A stretch of DNA of 64,000 bases from Tetragonia tetragonoides (Eukaryota; Streptophyta; Magnoliopsida; Caryophyllales; Aizoaceae). Both the position numbers and the translations under genes were made by a program. The stretch is from positions 23,932,501 through 23,996,500 of the forward strand of contig CM076141.1 of the NCBI GenBank assembly GCA_038025085.1, written 5' to 3'. A model generated the notes under the pieces. It made no database searches and had not been told where the DNA came from. It saw only the letters and a program-made list of their open reading frames with translations. Below, piece after piece: positions 26,679-36,730 of the stretch (positions within the stretch are counted from its first letter, which is position 1; each line of letters opens with the position of its first letter).

Positions 26679-27560
26679 TGATGCGTTAGCAAGACTGAAA
26701 GGTTTTAGCTCGTTTTCGAACAATGGGTGTTTTGATAATATTTTGTTTGTTTTGTGATTATAAAGATTGAAAACAAAGTAAATGAAACGAAAAATAAGAA
26801 GAGGGAGGATAGATAGCACCACCACCAGGACTATAAAGGATTTAACCACCAAGTAAATGCTAAAGGATACTACTTGTTTCACCAAATATCCCTAAGGACA
26901 TTATAAAGAACAACAAGGTTTGTAAGCAAAAGGTAGCAGCCATTTCATATTTTCATTCATCATAATCTGTCTATTACATCAGTTGTGCTTACATATTTAT
27001 AGGGGTTACAAATGTGCCCTAATAACCTAGGAATACTCTAGAATGGGTGAGCTGTCCAAGAGTAGTGCTTAAGCAACTTGAAACTTCAGTATCTGCCCAG
27101 AAATGAGCCAAATACGTGCAGTACAATTAAGAGCACATTTCCTTCCGTTTTGGACCACTTGACAGCTGTTGCTTGTCCTTGCATAAGGACAAACGTGGGT
27201 AAGCTGTAAGGAGCCTCATTCTTCATCCTTACCTGCCCCATGTGCTCTTAGACGCGCCTTACTCAGCAACTACTTAGGGAATTCAAATAACAACTAATTA
27301 CATTTGTTAATTATGCTAATTACATGCAGGGTGCACTATAATTAACAATAATCACAAATATTTATTTGTACGGACTAATTAAGTTGTACGGACTAATCAT
27401 GCACGAACATAATCAAGATCAAGTGGCCAAAAGGACAGTAATGCCTTTAGAACCAGAAATATCATCACTTTTCTTGAGAGTGTCCCATTTGCCAAGATCA
27501 TTGCAATGACACTAAATCTAGTCTCTTGATGATCTGATGTTAATGCACCACAAAGCATCT
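26679..27560 (-). repeat. TE-1 3' LTR
   Basis: About 882 bp, related throughout to 29,524-30,407. Its inner end has decayed: CACAAAGCATCT stands where the other LTR has CACCAACGCATCA, so the canonical terminal TG of the 3' LTR (minus strand) is lost. Contains the minus-strand TATA-like box at 26,994-27,001. Confidence 0.9.
26994..27001 (-). promoter_or_regulatory. LTR TATA box (TE-1 3' LTR)
   Basis: TATAAATA on the minus strand in the context CCCCTATAAATATGTAA. The same context is found in all full LTRs of the window, at the place expected for the U3/R promoter. Confidence 0.6.
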
Positions 27561-27577
27561 TTCTCCTCTTCTTTTTT
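27561..27577 (-). other. TE-1 polypurine tract
   Basis: On the minus strand an uninterrupted purine run, AAAAAAGAAGAGGAGAA, directly precedes the 3' LTR. This is the normal position of the plus-strand primer of an LTR retrotransposon. Confidence 0.75.
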
Positions 27578-27670
27578 GGGACTTGCCCTCAAGTCTGTGA
27601 AAACGAAAGCCATCCAATTTAACTCAAACATGTAGGTGCTGAACTTCGCACCCCTAATTCGGCCTCGGAT

Positions 27671-28600
27671 CTAGGCTCCTATCAATTTTGTCACATCACC
27701 CTTAGCTCGCTTCTTGTTCACATCAAAGTGGCTTGTTGTAGTTACACCGATGCCCACTCGAGGGAAGCCACCACACTCATGCCAATCACTATCAAACCTG
27801 CTGCTTCCACCATGATGCTTCTCAAAAACTTGTTCAATTTCAGCAAGTGAACTAGCCATGTCATCACATACAACTTTAAGTTCTGATTTTCTAGGTAAAT
27901 GACATGTTGTATGAGGTGCTGCATTACATTTCGCTAAACCAGGTTTTGTGACCTCCATAGACTTATTTTTGTTGTCATGCTCAAGCTGTAAAGTACTTTC
28001 TATAACAGAAACTTGTCGCTCAGTGTGTTGTACGAGTAAAGGTGCGATTGTTGCTTGAATAAGATCTTCACAAATGACAGTTTCATCACCATGGGGTTGT
28101 AACTCTTCCACAAAGATTGCTGAATCAAGAACATTGCTCGGATCGTCCTTTTGTTCTTCTTGAAACAAAGTGGGTTCTTGAAATTCTTCACCAATCATTG
28201 GACATTCCTCTAGGGCCATAATTGTGGGAGCTGCATTTCCAGTAGCTTTCACACTAGCTACATGCTCAAGGTTGTGTGGAGTGTAAAAAGCTCGTGACGT
28301 AAACTTTGGCACAAACTTTCTAATGAGCTCTTCACGCATATCACTCCAGTTTTGAATTTTTCCCTTTCCAATCCTTCTTCTTCTGATTTTTAAGAGTTCC
28401 CACCAAACCAAAGCATCACAATCAAAAGAACTCGTCACAAGTTCTATTTTCTTGTGATTAGAAAACTCCAAGACTTTAAACCATTCATCCACCGTCTCAA
28501 GCCACGTATAAAAATCTTCAGAATAGAGGAACCCACCAAATTTAGGAAAGTCAATCTCTAAGTCATCATCATTATACTTGGTATCATAAACACGAGGCAT
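27671..28600 (-). CDS. gag: Gag-like protein of TE-1 (309 aa)
   Basis: Open frame of 309 codons, the only long ORF of TE-1. Residues about 28-100 show the plant retrotransposon Gag core: an EDFYTWLETVDEWF segment, a hydrophobic helix around residues 52-66, WWELLKIRRRR (66-76) and a basic KGKIQNW segment ending in LIRKFVPKF (92-100). The rest (about 110-309) is acidic to mixed, with no CCHC knuckle and no protease; I do not recognise it. The role would be assembling virus-like particles in the cytoplasm, with RT and integrase supplied by a partner element. The ATG at 28,600 follows a leader of about 0.92 kb. The frame is intact despite about 4% LTR divergence. TE-B encodes a relative (47,566 to about 48,600) with a stop and a frameshift. 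Confidence 0.8.
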   Translation of the reverse strand: MPRVYDTKYNDDDLEIDFPKFGGFLYSEDFYTWLETVDEWFKVLEFSNHKKIELVTSSFDCDALVWWELLKIRRRRIGKGKIQNWSDMREELIRKFVPKFTSRAFYTPHNLEHVASVKATGNAAPTIMALEECPMIGEEFQEPTLFQEEQKDDPSNVLDSAIFVEELQPHGDETVICEDLIQATIAPLLVQHTERQVSVIESTLQLEHDNKNKSMEVTKPGLAKCNAAPHTTCHLPRKSELKVVCDDMASSLAEIEQVFEKHHGGSSRFDSDWHECGGFPRVGIGVTTTSHFDVNKKRAKGDVTKLIGA

Positions 28601-29509
28601 TTTGTGGAGTTAGGTTGTGTTTGAGTTCGGATGGTGTTTGGCCTGTTTTTGGGTTCTTTGTGGACTTTGTGTTGTGGAGTGACGGGATAAGACAATCAAA
28701 TGCAATGAATACTCAAAACTATCCAATAATTCAACACCCAATTCCAGTTTCAACAAAGATCCATAAGAGAACAAACGCCAATTGCAACAGCTCAACTTCA
28801 AACACAACAATTCCAAATTTTGCATGTACATGCACAGCTCAACAAATCTCAAACTTTCTCACATACATGGGGGAATAAACCAGATATCTACCAAGATATT
28901 TATAGTATAAGGTCTTAGGAGTCTACAGGGCCAAGAAAGGCATGAAATTGATCTCTAGATCTTGAGATATTAACAAAATGCCAACATGACTCCTGATCGT
29001 ATTCCAGCAAGACCAACAAAATGTTTGAGCACAAATGAAGGCCAAAGACTCAACCTTTCAACTTCAAACCACTTGGATAACAAAGATAGAACTCCAAATA
29101 AGATAACCAGGTAGAAATCCCTCAAGGTTCACCACAAATATGCAGGTAAAAACCAGAACAAACAAGCAACACAGCAAACAAGATTCCAGTTCACGCTCAG
29201 CACATATAGCAACTTCTCACAATAAACTGCCCCAACCCACAATGATTTAAGCAAAACCACCAAGATATTCCAAAAGATAAATGTCTAAGGAACTCAGAAA
29301 AGTATCAAAGTTGACACCTTTACCTTTTGAAGCACCTCCAAAAACAAAGATCCTCAGCTTGGTCCAATCGCACGTCCAGCAGGAGTCACCGAGGGAAAAT
29401 GCTTACTTGAGTACCCAAATCTCAACCTTTTTCCTTGAAACCAAAATCAGGTGATAGAGGACTCTTCAATGAAGAAAAACCTCTGAATTAACGAGCTAAG
29501 AAAACCAAA
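28601..29509 (-). other. TE-1 5' leader (untranslated)
   Basis: About 0.91 kb between PBS and gag ATG with no convincing gene. It is similar along its length to the TE-B leader (43,447-44,039 plus 47,248-47,565). The short ORFs on both strands here are not conserved as proteins. Confidence 0.7.
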
Positions 29510-29521
29510 GCTTTGATACCA
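29510..29521 (-). other. TE-1 primer binding site (tRNA-iMet)
   Basis: Minus strand TGGTATCAAAGC, two bases inside the 5' LTR. It matches the standard plant PBS TGGTATCAGAGC, complementary to the 3' end of initiator-Met tRNA, with one change (G to A). Confidence 0.85.
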
Positions 29522-29523
29522 GC

Positions 29524-30407
29524 TGATGCGTTAGCAAGACTGAAAGGTTTTAGCTCGTTTTCGAACAATGGGTGTTTTGATAATATTTTGTTTGTTTTGT
29601 GATTATAAAGATTGAAAACAAAGTAAATGAAACGAAAAATAAGAAGAGGGAGGATAGATAGCACCACCACCAGAACTATAAAGGATTTAACCACCAAATC
29701 AAGGCTAAAGGATATTACTTGTTTCACCAAATATCCCTAAGGGCATTTTAAAGAACAACAAGGTTTGTAAGCAAAAGGCAGCAGCCATTTCATATTTTCA
29801 TTCATCATAATCTGTCTATTACATCAGTTGTGCTTACATATTTATAGGGGTTACAAATGTGCCCTAATAACCTAGGAATACTCTAGAATGGGTGAGCTGT
29901 CCAAGAGTAGTGCCCAAGCAACTTGAAACTTTAGTATTCTGCCCAGAAATGAGCCAAATATGTGCAGTACATTTTGGAGCGCATTTCCTTCCGTTTTGGA
30001 CCACTTGACAGTTGTTGCTCGTCCTTGCATAAGGACAAACGTGGGTGAGCTGTAAGGAGCCTCATTCTTCATCCTTACCGGCCCCATGTGCTCTTAGACG
30101 CGCCTTACTCAGCAACTACTTAGGGAATTCAAATAACAACTAATTATATTTGTTAATTATGCTAATTACATGCAGGGTGCACTATAATAAACAATAATCA
30201 CAGATATTTATTTGTACGGACTAATTAAGTTGTAAGGACTAATCATGCACGAATATAATCAAGAGTAAGTGTCCAAAAGGACAGTAATGCCTTTAGAACC
30301 AGAAATATCATCACTTATCTTGAGAGTGTCCCATTTGCCAAGATCATTGCAATAACACTAAATCTCGTCTCTTGATGATCTGATGTTAATGCACCACCAA
30401 CGCATCA
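29524..30407 (-). repeat. TE-1 5' LTR
   Basis: 884 bp with inverted ends TGATGCG/CGCATCA. Its U3 half is related to the U3 of TE-A and TE-B. TATA box at 29,839-29,846 (minus). It contains an open frame of 71 codons (29,872-30,087) that recurs in other LTRs and is probably fortuitous. Confidence 0.93.
29839..29846 (-). promoter_or_regulatory. LTR TATA box (TE-1 5' LTR)
   Basis: Minus-strand TATAAATA within CCCCTATAAATATGTAA. It would drive the TE-1 transcript through gag. Confidence 0.6.
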
Positions 30408-30412
30408 ACCAG
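30408..30412. repeat. TSD of TE-1, right copy (ACCAG)
   Basis: Exact copy of 26,674-26,678, followed by GGATGTTTTCAAG, which restores the interrupted satellite monomer. Confidence 0.95.
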
Positions 30413-31480
30413 GGATGTTTTCAAGTACAAAAAACACTCAAGCTTTTGAATGCATTTATGCGTTTTAAAAGCTCATACGAGTAGGATGAAAGAGATTTGA
30501 GTTCTTTTGTTTTGTATATTAAGAGAAAGCACCCAAATGTTTTGTTTGCAGTCTTTTGAGTATGAAACTACACCAAGAATGTGTTAAAGAACAAACAGGC
30601 TTCAACTCAAGCTTTTGAATGCAATTAAGCGTTTTAAAAGCTCATACGAGTAGGGTGAAAGAGATTTGAGTTCTTTTGTGTTGTAAATTAAGAGAAAGCA
30701 TCCAAATACTTTGTTTGCGTTCATTTGAGTGTGAAACTACACCTAGGATATTTACAAGTACAAACAAGCTTCAACTCAAGCTTTTTAATGCATTTACGCG
30801 TTTTAAAAGCCCATACGAATAAGGTGAAAGAGATTTGAGTTCTTTTGTGTTGTATATTAAAAGAAAACATCTAAATACTTTGTTTCCATTCATTTGAGTG
30901 TGAAACTACACCTAGGATGTTTAGAAATACCAACAAGCTTCAACTCAAGCTTTTGAATGCATTTACGCGTTTTAAGAGCTCATACGAATAGGGTAAAAGA
31001 GATTTGAGTTCTTTTGTGTTGTATATTAAGAGAAAGTATCCAAATACTTTGTTTGCATTCATTTGAGTGTGAAACTACACCTAGGATGTTTACAAGTACA
31101 AAAAAGCTTCAACTCAAGCTTTTAAATGCATTAACGCGTTTTAAAAGCTCATATGAATAGGGTGAAAGAGATTTGAGTTCTTTTGTGTTGTATATTAAGA
31201 GAAAGTATCCAAATACTTTGTTTGCATTCATTTGAGTGTGAAATAACACCAGGGATGTTTACAAGTACAAACAAGCTTCAACTCAAGCTTTTGAATGCAT
31301 TTACGGGTTTTAACAGCTCTTACGACTAGGGTAATAGAATTTGAGTTCTTTTGTGTTGTAAATTAAGAGAAAGCACCCAAATGTTTTATTTGCATTCCAT
31401 TTGAGAATGAAACTACCCCAAGAATGTTTTAAAGTACAAACAAGCTTCAACTCAAGCTTTTGAATGCATTTATGCATTTA
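30413..31480 (+). repeat. 169-bp satellite between TE-1 and the LTR fragment
   Basis: About six monomers in '+' orientation. The first has a small internal deletion (AAAAAACACTCAAGC). With the last 160 bp of the TE-1 LTR this forms the first copy of a 1233-bp tandem duplication (30,248-31,480). No gene. Confidence 0.9.
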
Positions 31481-31640
31481 CACGAATATAATCAAGAGTA
31501 AGTGTCCAAAAGGACAGTAATGCCTTTAGAATCAGAAATATCATCACTTATCTTGAGAGTGTCCCATTTGCCAAGATCATTGCAATAACACTAAATCTCG
31601 TCTCTTGATGATCTGATGTTAATGCACCACCAACGCATCA
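31481..31640 (-). mobile_element. 160-bp TE-1 LTR end fragment
   Basis: Matches 30,248-30,407 at an offset of 1233 bp, including the terminal CGCATCA, and is followed by the same ACCAG and satellite. Its left edge meets a monomer at TTTATGCATTTACACG. It is not an independent insertion: there is no second end and no own TSD. Confidence 0.92.
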
Positions 31641-31987
31641 ACCAGGGATGTTTTCAAGTACAAAAAACTTCAACTCAAGCTTTTGAATGCATTTATGCGT
31701 TTTAAAAGCTCATACGAGTAGGATGAAAGAGATTTGAGTTCTTTTGTTTTGTATATTAAGAGAAAGCACCCAAATGTTTTGTTTGCAGTCTTTTGAGTAT
31801 GAAACTACACCAAGAATGTGTTAAAGAACAAACAGGCTTCAACTCAAGCTTTTGAATGCATTTAAGCGTTTTAAAAGCTCATACGAGTAGGGTGAAAGAG
31901 ATTTGAGTTCTTTTGTGTTGTATATAAAGAGAAAGCATCCAAATACTTTGTTTGCATTCATTTGAGTGTGAAACTACACCTAGGATG

Positions 31988-32105
31988 TTTAGGATATTTA
32001 CAAGCACAAACAAGGTTTTGATTGCATTTACGCGTTTTAAAAGCTTTTGACACTACACTTAGGATATTTACAAGCACAAACAAGCTTCAACTTAAGCTTT
32101 TGATT
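31988..32105 (+). repeat. Scrambled partial monomers
   Basis: GATGTTTAGGATATTTACAAG is followed by a shortened piece ending AAAAGCTTTTGACACTACAC and then by a second GGATATTTACAAGCAC segment, before normal 169-bp periodicity resumes. The two GGATATTTACAAGCACAAAC segments are about 70 bp apart. Confidence 0.75.
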
Positions 32106-35100
32106 GCATTTACGCGTTTTAAAAGCTCATACGCATAGGGTGAAAGAGATTTGAGTTCTTTTGTGTTGTATATTAAGAGAAAGCATCCAAATACTTTGTT
32201 TGCATTCATTTGAGTGTGAAACTACACCTAGGATGTTTACAAGTACAAACAAGCTTCAACTCAAGCTTTTGAATGCATTTAAGCGTTTTAAAAGCTCATA
32301 TGAATAGGGTGAAAGAGATTTGAGTTCTTTTGTGTTGTATATTAAGCGAAAGCATCCAAATATTTTGTTTCCATTCATTTGATTGTGAAACTACACCTAG
32401 GATGTTACAATTACAAACAAGCTGCAACTCACGCTTTTGATTACATTTACATGTTTTAAAAGCTCATACGAATAAGGTGAAAGAGATTTCAATTCTTTTG
32501 TGTTGTAAATTAAGAGAAAGCATCCAAATACTTTGTTTGCATTCATTTGAGTGTGAAACTACACCTAGGATGTTTACAGGTACCAACAAGCTTCAACTCA
32601 AGCTTTTGAATGCATTTACACGTTTTAAAAGCTCATACGAATAGGGTGAAAGAGATTTGAGTTCTTTTGTGTTGTATGTTAAGAGAAAGCATCCAAATAC
32701 TTTGTTTCCATTCATTTGAGTTTAAAACTACACCTAGGATGTTTACAAGTACAAACAAGCTTCAACTCAAGCTTTTGAATGCATTTACGCGTTTTAAAAG
32801 CTCATACGAGTAGGGTGAAAGAGATTTGAGTTCTTTTGTGTTGTATAATAAGAGAAAGCATCCAAATACTTTGTTTGCGTTCATTTGAGTGTGAAACTAC
32901 ACCTAGGATATTTACAAGTACAAACAAGCTTCAACTGAAGATTTTGAATGCATTTACACGGTTTAAAAGCTCATACGAATAGGGTGAAGGAGGATTGAGT
33001 TCTTTTGTGTTGGATATTAAGAAAAAGCATCCAAACACTTTGTTTCCATTCATTTGTGTGTGAAACTACACCTAGGATATTTACAAGTACAAACAAGCTT
33101 CAACTCAAGCTTTTGATTGCATTTACACGTTTTAAAAGCTCATACGAATAGGGTGAAAGAGATTTGAGTTCTTTTGTGTTGGATATCAAGAGAAAGCATC
33201 CAAATACTTTGTTTCCATTCATTTGAGTGTGAAACTACACCTGGAATGTTTACAAGTTCAAACAAGCTTCAACCCACGCTTTTGATTACATTTACATGTT
33301 TTAAAAGCTCATACGAATAAGGTGAAAGAGATTTCAGTTCTTTTGTGTTGTATATTAAGCGAAAGCATCCAAATACTTTGTTTGCTTTCATTTGAGTGTG
33401 AAACTACACCTAGGATGTTTACAAGTACAGACAAGCTTCAACTCAAGCTTTTGAATGCATTTACGCGTCTTAAAAGCTCATACGAATAGGGTGAAAGAGA
33501 TTGAGTTCTTTTGTGTTGGAATTAAGAGAAAGCATCCAAATACTTTGTTTCCATTCATTTGAGTGGGAAACTACACCTACGATGTTTACAAGTACAAACA
33601 AGCTTCAACTCAAGCTTTTGATTGCATTTACACGTTTTAAAAGTTTATAAGAATAGGGTGAAAGAGATTTGAGTTCTTTTTTGTATATTAAGAGAAAGCA
33701 TCCAAATACTTTGTTTCCATTCATTTGAGTTTAAAAGTACACCTAGGATGTTTACACGTACAAACAAGCTTCAACTCAAGCTTTAGAATGCATTTACGCG
33801 TTTTAAAAGCTCATACGAGTAGGGTGAAAGAGATTTGAGTTCTTTTGTGTTGTATATTAAAAGAAAGAATCCAAATACTTTGTTTGCATTCATTTGAGTG
33901 TGAAGCTACACCTAGGATGTTTACAAGTACAAACAAGCTTCAACTCAAGCTTTTGAATGCATTTACACGTTTTAAAAGCTCATACGAATAGGGTGTATGA
34001 GATTTGAGTTCTTTTGTGTTGGATATCGAGAGAAAGCATCCAAATACTTTGTTTCCATTCATTTGAGTGTGAAACTACACCTGGGATGTTTACAACTTCA
34101 AACAAAGCTTCAACTCAAGCTTTTGAATGAATTTACACGTTTTAAAAGCTCATACGAATAGGGTGGAGGAGATTTGAGTTCTTTTGTGTTGGATATCAAG
34201 AGAAAGCATCCAAATACTTTGTTTACTTTCATTTGAGTGTGAAAGTACATCTAGGATGTTTACAAGTATAGACAAGCTTCAACTCAAGCTTTTGAATGCA
34301 TTTACGCGTTTTAAAACCTCATACGAATAGGGTGAAAGAGATTGAGTTCTTTTATGTTGGAATTAAGAGAAAGCATCCAAATACTTCTGTTTCCATTCAT
34401 TTGAGTGTGAAACTATACCTACGATGTTTACAAGTACAAACATGCTTTAACTCAAGCTTTTGATTGCATTTACACATTTTAAAAGCTTATACGAATAGGG
34501 TGAAAGAGATTTGAGTTCTTTTTTGTATATTAAGAGAAAGCATCCAAATACTTTGTTTCCATTCATTTGAGGGTGAAACTACACCTGGGATGTTTACAAC
34601 TTCAAACAAGCTTCAACTCAAGCTTTTAATTGCATTTACACGTTTTATAAGCTCATACGAGTAGGGTGAAAGACATTTGAGTTCTTTTGTGTTGTATATT
34701 AAGAGAAAGCATCCAAATACTTTGTTTGCATTCATTTGAGGGTGAAACTACAACTTCGATGTTTACAAGTACAAACAAGCTTCAACTCAAGCTTTTGAAT
34801 GCATTTAACGTTTTAAAAGCTCATACGAAAAGGGTGAAAGAGATTTGAGTTCTTTTCTGTTGGATATTAAGAGAAAGCATCCAAATACTTTGTTTGCATT
34901 CATTTGAGTGTGAACCTACACCTAGGATGTTTACAAGTACAAACAAGTTTCAACTCAAGCTTTTGATTGCATTTACCCGTTTTAAAAGCTCATACGAGTA
35001 GGGTGAAAGAGATTTGAGTTCTTTTGTGTTGTATATTAAGAGAAAGCATACAAATACTTTGTTTTCATTCATTTGAGTGTGAAACTACACCTAGGATGTT

Positions 35101-36049
35101 TACAAGTACAGACAAGCTTCAACTCAAGCTTTTGAATGCATTTACGCGTTTTAAAAGCTCATACGAATAGGGTGAAAGAGATTTGAGTTCTTTTGTGTTG
35201 GAATTAAAAGAAAGCATCCAAATACTTTGTTTCCATTAATTTGAGTGTGAAACTACACCTAGGATGTTTACATGTACAAACAAGCTTCAACTCAAGATTT
35301 TGATTGCATTTACACGTTTTAAAAGCTCATACGAATAGGGTGAAAGCGATTTGAGTTCTTTTGTGTTGTATATTAAGAGAAAGCATCCAAATACTTTGTT
35401 TGCATTCATTTGAGTGTGAAACTACACCTAGGATATTTACAAGTACAAACAAGCTTCAACTGAAGCTTTTGAATGCATTTATACGTTTTATAAGCTCATA
35501 CGAATAGGGTGAAAGAGATTTGAGTTCTTTTGTGTTGGAATTAAGAGAAAGCATCCAAATACTTTGTTTCCATTCATTTGAGTGTAAAACTACACCTAGG
35601 ATGTTTACAAGTACAAACAAGCTTCAACTCAAGCTTTTGATTGCATTTACACGTTTTAAAAGCTCATACGAATAGGGTGAAAGCAATTTGAGTTCTTTTG
35701 TGTTGTATATTAAGAGAAAGCATCCAAATACTTTGTTTGCATTCATTTAAGTATGAAACTACACTTGGATATTTACAAGTACAAACAAGCTTCAACTCAA
35801 GCTTTTGATTGCATTTACACGTTTTAAAAGCTCATACGAATTGGGTGAAAGTGATTTGAGTTCTTTTGTGTTGTATATTAAGAGAAAGCATCCAAATACT
35901 TTGTTTGCATTCTTTGAGTGTGACACTACACCTAGGATATTTACAAGTACAAACAAGCTTCAACTCAAGCTTTTGATTGCATTTTCACGTTTTAAAAGCT
36001 CATACGAGTAGGGTGAAAGAGATTTGAGTTCTTTTGTGTTGTATATTAA

Positions 36050-36730
36050 GAGAAAGCATCCAAATACTTTGTTTCCATTCATTTGAGTTTGAAACTACAC
36101 CTAGGATGTTTACAAGTACAAACAAGCTTTAACTCAAACTTTTGAATGCATTTATGCGTTTTGAAAACTCATACGAATAGGGTGAAAGAGATTTGAGTTC
36201 TTTTGTGATGTATATTAAGAGAAAGCATCAAAATACTTTGTTTGCATTCATTTGAGTGTGAAACTACACCTAGGATATTTACAAGTACAAACAAGCTTCA
36301 ACTCAAGCTTTTGATTGCATTTACGCGTTTTCAAAAGCTCATTCGAATAGGGTGAAAGAGATTTGAGTTCTTTTGTGTTGTATATTAAAAGAAAGCATCC
36401 AAATACTTTGTTACCATTCATTTGAGTTTGAAACTACACCTAGGATGTTTACAAGTACAAACAAGCTTCAACTCAAGCTTTTGAATGCATTTACGCGTTT
36501 TGAAAACTCATACGAATAGGGTGAAAGTGATTTGAGTTCTTTTGTGATGTATATTAAGAGAAAGCATCAAAATACTTTGTTTGCATTCATTTGAGTGTGA
36601 AACTACACCTAGGATATTTACAAGTACAAACAAGCTTCAACTCAAGCTTTTGATTGCATTTACGCGTTTTCAAAAGCTCATTCGAATAGGGTGAAAGAGA
36701 TTTGAGTTCTTTTGTGTTGTATATTAAGAG
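36050..36730 (+). repeat. Two-monomer (339-bp) local HOR
   Basis: The rare variants TTGTGATGTATATT, AAGCATCAAAATAC and CGTTTTCAAAAGCTCATTCG recur with a 339-bp offset (for example 36,221 and 36,560). This is a dimer of one 169-bp and one 170-bp monomer. Confidence 0.7.

Larger units (their letters stand above)
26679..30407 (-). mobile_element. TE-1: complete non-autonomous Ty3/gypsy-type LTR element
   Basis: A 3729-bp element lying on the minus strand. It is bounded by LTRs starting TGATGCG and ending CGCATCA, and by the 5-bp TSD ACCAG. Read on the minus strand the order is 5' LTR (29,524-30,407), PBS for initiator-Met tRNA, leader of about 0.9 kb, one gag-like ORF of 309 codons, polypurine tract, 3' LTR (26,679-27,560). 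There is no protease, RT, RNase H or integrase, and no room for them, so it must use enzymes from another element. The two LTRs differ at roughly 35 of 884 positions by eye, much more than those of its relative TE-B, so it is the older insertion. It entered a monomer of the ACACCAGGG type. Confidence 0.92.
30248..31990. repeat. Tandem duplication spanning the LTR/satellite junction
   Basis: Segment 30,248-31,480 (LTR end plus satellite) is followed directly by a second, partial copy, 31,481 to about 31,990. The offset is 1233 bp, then 1237 bp after a 4-bp indel in the first monomer. Shared rare variants include GCAGTCTTTTGAGTATG and AAAGAACAAACAGGC. Confidence 0.88.

Noticed and set aside
31481..31640. 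Independent solo LTR or second insertion
   Set aside because: It has one LTR end only, and the same ACCAG and satellite flank as TE-1, at a constant 1233-bp offset. It is part of a tandem duplication.
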